From the NCBI GenBank assembly GCA_022709925.1, contig JAKLHX010000038.1, positions 1-8,712 of the forward strand: a DNA stretch of 8,712 nucleotides. The letters are read 5' to 3'. The position numbers were made by a program, and so were the translations under genes. The stretch is from Candidatus Margulisiibacteriota bacterium (GTDB lineage Bacteria > Margulisbacteria > WOR-1 > JAKLHX01). Of this stretch, positions 5,677-8,712 are shown one piece after another (position 1 is the stretch's first letter; each line of letters begins with the position of its first letter). The notes under the pieces are model-generated. The model did no database searches. It had not been told where the DNA came from and saw only the letters and a program-made list of their open reading frames with translations.

Positions 5677-6549
5677 ATGAACATAACTTCTGAAATGGTA
5701 AAGAGTTTGCGCGAAAAAACCGGATGCGGCATGATGGACTGTAAAAGGGCGCTTTCCGAGACCGGCGGGGATATCGAAAAAGCCGTCGATTTTTTAAGAA
5801 AAAAAGGCCTTGCTACGGCCGCCAAGAAAGCCGAAAGGGTCGCCACGCAGGGAGTTGTCGTCTCTCATCTTGATATGAAGAGCGGCACAGGGGTATTGCT
5901 TGAAGCGAACTGCGAGACTGATTTTGTTGCCAAGAACCCGGATTTCCAGCAGTTTGTAAAGGATATCGCCGCTCATATAGCAAAGAACAAACCGTCCGAC
6001 ATAGCTGCCTTGCTTGAACAGCCGCTTGAGAACGGTTCAGGTAAAAAGGTCGGCGATGCGATAAAAGAGATAATCGCCAAATTCGGAGAGAACACCCTTA
6101 TCGGACGCTTTTCGATATTCGAGAGCTCCAAAGGTCTTGTGGAGTCCTATATACATCTGAACGGCAAGATAGGCGTGCTTGTCGAGCTTGAGAGCGATAA
6201 AGGCATCAGCGACGACATAAAGACCCTTGCAAGGGACCTGTCGCTTCAGATCGCGGCTTCAAGGCCTTCCGTGATAGTGAAGGAAGAAGTGCCTTCAGAA
6301 GCCTTGGCCCACGAAAGAGAGATACTCAAGGCTCAAGCCCTTTCCGAAGGAAAGCCCGAGAATATAGTCGACAAGATGGTCGAGGGACGTCTCGGCAAAT
6401 TCTACAGTGAGTTTTGCCTTATGGAACAGCCCTTCATAAAAGATCCGGCCAAGAAAATAGCCGATGTCGTAAAAGAAGCTTCATCAAAGACAGGTAGCAA
6501 GATCCTTGTCAAAAAATTCACAAGATACCAGATCGGCGAAAAGGCCTAA
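5677..6549 (+). CDS. tsf: Elongation factor Ts
   Basis: This 290-residue guanine nucleotide exchange factor reloads EF-Tu with GTP during translation elongation. It has an N-terminal UBA-like domain (about 4-45, with LREKTGCGMMDCKRAL and the GGDIEKAVDFLRKKG helix), the EF-Tu-contacting TDFVAKN motif (81-87), two core subdomains, and the closing GRLGKFYSE..LMEQPFIKD segment (237-256). Length and motifs are those of a normal bacterial EF-Ts with the single dimerisation insert. A modest ribosome binding site, AAAGG (5661-5665), lies 11 bases upstream of the ATG. It follows rpsB as usual, but the genes that often come next (pyrH, frr) are absent and polA follows instead, overlapping the tsf 3' end. 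Confidence 0.98.
   Translation: MNITSEMVKSLREKTGCGMMDCKRALSETGGDIEKAVDFLRKKGLATAAKKAERVATQGVVVSHLDMKSGTGVLLEANCETDFVAKNPDFQQFVKDIAAHIAKNKPSDIAALLEQPLENGSGKKVGDAIKEIIAKFGENTLIGRFSIFESSKGLVESYIHLNGKIGVLVELESDKGISDDIKTLARDLSLQIAASRPSVIVKEEVPSEALAHEREILKAQALSEGKPENIVDKMVEGRLGKFYSEFCLMEQPFIKDPAKKIADVVKEASSKTGSKILVKKFTRYQIGEKA
6492..6497 (+). promoter_or_regulatory. Possible ribosome binding site for polA inside tsf
   Basis: AGGTAG lies within the tsf coding sequence, 8 bases before the TTG at 6506 that I propose as the polA start. It differs from AGGAGG or AGGTGG at one position, and no better site is near the polA N terminus. Confidence 0.45.
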
Positions 6550-8712
6550 CACTCCGGACCTGTATCTTATCGACGGGAACAGTTTAGTCTACAGGGCTTT
6601 TTACGCGCTTCCGGACACTATGAAGACCTTGTCCGGTATTACGACCAACGCGATCTACGGTTTTACGAACATGCTCCTCAAGGTGCTGGACGATAAACCC
6701 TCATATATTGCCGTCGCTTTTGATCTTCCTGTCCCGACTTTCAGGCACAAAGAATACAGCGCCTATAAGGCCACCAGACAAAAAGCCCCGGAATCTTTAA
6801 GAGGCCAGATCTCCCATGTAAAAGAGATATTATCGGCTTTCTCGATAAAGTATTTTGAAGCGCAGGGATATGAGGCCGATGACATAATCGCGACGCTTAC
6901 CCGTTTTGCGCGGGAAAAGGGATTGAAAGTAAGGATATTTACGGGAGATAAGGACAGTCTCCAGCTTGTGTCGGAGAATGTGGATGTTCTTTCGGCCGTA
7001 AAAGGGATATCAGAGACCTTTCTCTATACTCCGGAGACTGTACTGTCAAGGCTTGGCATAAGCCCGAGGTCCGTTGTTGACTATAAAGCCCTGGCAGGGG
7101 ACTCGTCGGACAATATTTCCGGTATCCCGGGGATAGGGGAAAAGACCGCGGTGTCCCTTATAAATCAGTTCGGGGACCTCGACAATATAATAAGCAATGC
7201 GGATAAGATAGAAGGAAAGGTCGGCGAAAAAATAAGGAACAATATCGATATTGCCAGGCTTTCGAAAAGATTGGCCACGCTTGTAAGCGATGTCCCGATG
7301 GATATAGACCTTGAAGAAATGAAGTTCTCCGGGCCGGAATGGCAGAAGGTCCTTCCCTTGTTCGAGAAGTACGAATTCAAAAGCCTTTTAAAAAAATACG
7401 GCGGGCAACAGACTTTTGAACTGTTCGCTCAAGCCGGCAGAGAAAAGCTCCATGATATCAATACAAAGACCGATTACCGGCTCATGAGGGATCTTTCAGC
7501 GATCAAAGAACTGTCAGGCGAATTAAAAAGGGCAAAAGGGTTCTCTTTTGATACCGAGACCACTTCTCTGGACACTTTCAGCGCCAAACTAGTGGGTTTG
7601 TCCGTGAGTTTTAGGGCGAACGAAGCCTATTATATCCCTGCCGATGTATTGTTTTTGCCGGGAGTAATGCCGGAAATAATATCCCTTTTCGGTGACGGGA
7701 CGATAAAGAAGATAGGGCACAACCTGAAATATGATATCCAGGTCCTTGAGAATAACGGTATCGAAGTGAAAGGCCCGTTCTTTGATACTATGCTTGCTTC
7801 TTATCTACTTGATCCTACTGCCGGAAAGCACGGGCTGAAATATCTCGGGGCAAAACACCTCGGCAGGGCTATGACAAGCTATGAAGAACTTTTGCTTGCC
7901 GACGAGACTAAAGACATCGAGAAGACCGACATAGAGGACCTCAAGAACTATGCGTGCGCGGATGCTGATGTCACTTTTCAGCTTGCGGACATACTCAGGA
8001 AAGAGATCGACAAGAAAGAGCTTGGTTTCGTGCTCGACGACATAGAAGACCCCCTGGTCAAAGTGCTGGTCGAAATGGAGCGCAACGGGGTCTCTGTCGA
8101 TTGCGGGCAGTTAAGCGTGCTCAGCAAAGAGATACTTTCAAGGTTGGCCGAGCTTGAGAAGGATATATACATAATATGCGGGGAGCAGTTCAATATTAAT
8201 TCGCCAAAACAGCTTGCCGTCATACTTTTTGACAAACTGAAGCTCCCCACGATAAAAAAGACAAAGACCGGTGCATCCACCGATGCCAGCGTGCTCGAAG
8301 CGCTTGCTCCGAAGTTCGAGATCGCACAAAAGCTTCTGGAATACAGGCAGCTTACAAAACTGCAGACAACATATGTGGACGTCCTTCCGTCGCTTGTGAA
8401 TTCAAAGACCGGAAGGATACATACGTCTTTCAACCAGATAGCCACCGCGACAGGAAGGTTGTCCAGCAGTAATCCCAATATCCAGAACATCCCTATAAGA
8501 ACGGATCTCGGGGCCCGCATAAGGGATACTTTCGTGCCTGCTGACGGCAAGAATTTTGTGATCTTGTCGGCGGATTATTCCCAGATAGAGCTGAGGATCC
8601 TTGCTCATTTGAGCGACGATCCGGAGATGATCAATGATTTCCTTACGGGGAAAGATATACATTCCGCGACCGCGGCCGATATATTCGGGGTGAAGCTTGA
8701 AGAGGTCACAAA
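6506..8712 (+). CDS. polA: DNA polymerase I, 3' end cut off by the window
   Basis: About 735 codons are open to the right edge. The 5' nuclease domain (about 18-300) has LYLIDGNSLVYRAFYALP (Asp23), VAFD, YEADDIIAT, TGDKDSLQL and the helix-hairpin-helix LAGDSSDN-GIPGIGEKTA (family Pro replaced by Ser in NISG). The 3'-5' proofreading domain is apparently active: FDTET (Asp349, Glu351), IGHNLKYD and YACAD. The polymerase domain follows with TGRLSSSNPNIQNIP and motif A SADYSQIELR (metal ligand Asp690); motifs B and C lie beyond the edge. It repairs DNA and removes Okazaki primers. The frame opens at 6473 after a TAA. Between there and the conserved N terminus the only standard start is TTG 6506, giving a 44-base overlap with tsf and about 18 residues before LYLIDG. 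The first ATG (6620) would delete catalytic Asp23, so it is rejected. The start is therefore moderately sure, the identity very sure. Confidence 0.95.
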   Translation, partial: MSKNSQDTRSAKRPNTPDLYLIDGNSLVYRAFYALPDTMKTLSGITTNAIYGFTNMLLKVLDDKPSYIAVAFDLPVPTFRHKEYSAYKATRQKAPESLRGQISHVKEILSAFSIKYFEAQGYEADDIIATLTRFAREKGLKVRIFTGDKDSLQLVSENVDVLSAVKGISETFLYTPETVLSRLGISPRSVVDYKALAGDSSDNISGIPGIGEKTAVSLINQFGDLDNIISNADKIEGKVGEKIRNNIDIARLSKRLATLVSDVPMDIDLEEMKFSGPEWQKVLPLFEKYEFKSLLKKYGGQQTFELFAQAGREKLHDINTKTDYRLMRDLSAIKELSGELKRAKGFSFDTETTSLDTFSAKLVGLSVSFRANEAYYIPADVLFLPGVMPEIISLFGDGTIKKIGHNLKYDIQVLENNGIEVKGPFFDTMLASYLLDPTAGKHGLKYLGAKHLGRAMTSYEELLLADETKDIEKTDIEDLKNYACADADVTFQLADILRKEIDKKELGFVLDDIEDPLVKVLVEMERNGVSVDCGQLSVLSKEILSRLAELEKDIYIICGEQFNINSPKQLAVILFDKLKLPTIKKTKTGASTDASVLEALAPKFEIAQKLLEYRQLTKLQTTYVDVLPSLVNSKTGRIHTSFNQIATATGRLSSSNPNIQNIPIRTDLGARIRDTFVPADGKNFVILSADYSQIELRILAHLSDDPEMINDFLTGKDIHSATAADIFGVKLEEVT

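Noticed and set aside
4824..5846. 340-codon open frame on the minus strand opposite rpsB and the start of tsf
   Set aside because: It lies entirely opposite strongly conserved rpsB/tsf coding sequence, has no recognisable domain or ribosome binding site, and its composition is explained by the codon bias of the plus strand.
6550..6619. Frameshift or broken start in polA
   Set aside because: The frame is open without interruption from 6473 through the edge with all early motifs in one frame, so a TTG start is simpler than an assembly error.
7978..8550. 190-codon minus-strand open frame opposite polA
   Set aside because: Lies opposite the polymerase domain; Ser-rich translation typical of an antisense shadow.

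Overview
The window holds ten protein-coding genes and no RNA genes, mobile elements or CRISPR arrays. One gene, cut by the left edge, runs leftward: a secreted thioredoxin-fold protein. The other nine run rightward and are tightly packed: yggS, sepF, proC, a secreted TPR protein, an lptC-type gene, trxB, rpsB, tsf and polA, the last cut by the right edge. Neighbouring genes are separated by at most about 35 bases or overlap, and I see no terminator hairpin anywhere.

The gene set points to a diderm bacterium that divides with a SepF-type FtsZ anchor. LptC/LptA-like sequence and several exported proteins imply an outer membrane with LPS, while SepF is best known from Gram-positives and Cyanobacteria. 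The order yggS-sepF-proC resembles the cyanobacterial pipY-sepF(cdv2)-proC neighbourhood. With heavy use of ATA (Ile) and AGG (Arg) codons, moderate GC and a short A-rich intergenic repeat, this suggests a cyanobacterial-sister lineage such as Margulisbacteria/WOR-1 (Saganbacteria). That placement is inference; other candidate phyla such as Omnitrophica or Elusimicrobia cannot be excluded from sequence reading alone.

Layout. Positions 1-200 (minus) carry the redoxin start. Positions 201-272 are a compact divergent promoter region with overlapping signals, from which both transcripts would have almost no leader. Positions 273-2227 are a housekeeping cluster: PLP homeostasis, division and proline synthesis. 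Positions 2244-3822 encode envelope proteins: a periplasmic TPR protein and an inner-membrane-anchored LptC with an LptA-like C-terminal part. Positions 3819-4796 are thioredoxin reductase, overlapping the lptC gene by ATGA. A promoter whose -10 box contains the trxB stop codon then starts the translation block rpsB-tsf (4830-6549). DNA polymerase I follows, its only credible start being a TTG inside the tsf 3' end.

Most genes are ordinary core genes. The points worth a second look are the divergent near-leaderless promoters, the LptC-LptA fusion, the repeat-derived start of the TPR gene, the trxB-stop/rpsB-promoter overlap and the polA start buried in tsf. I found no evidence of a novel defence, mobile or biosynthetic system here.
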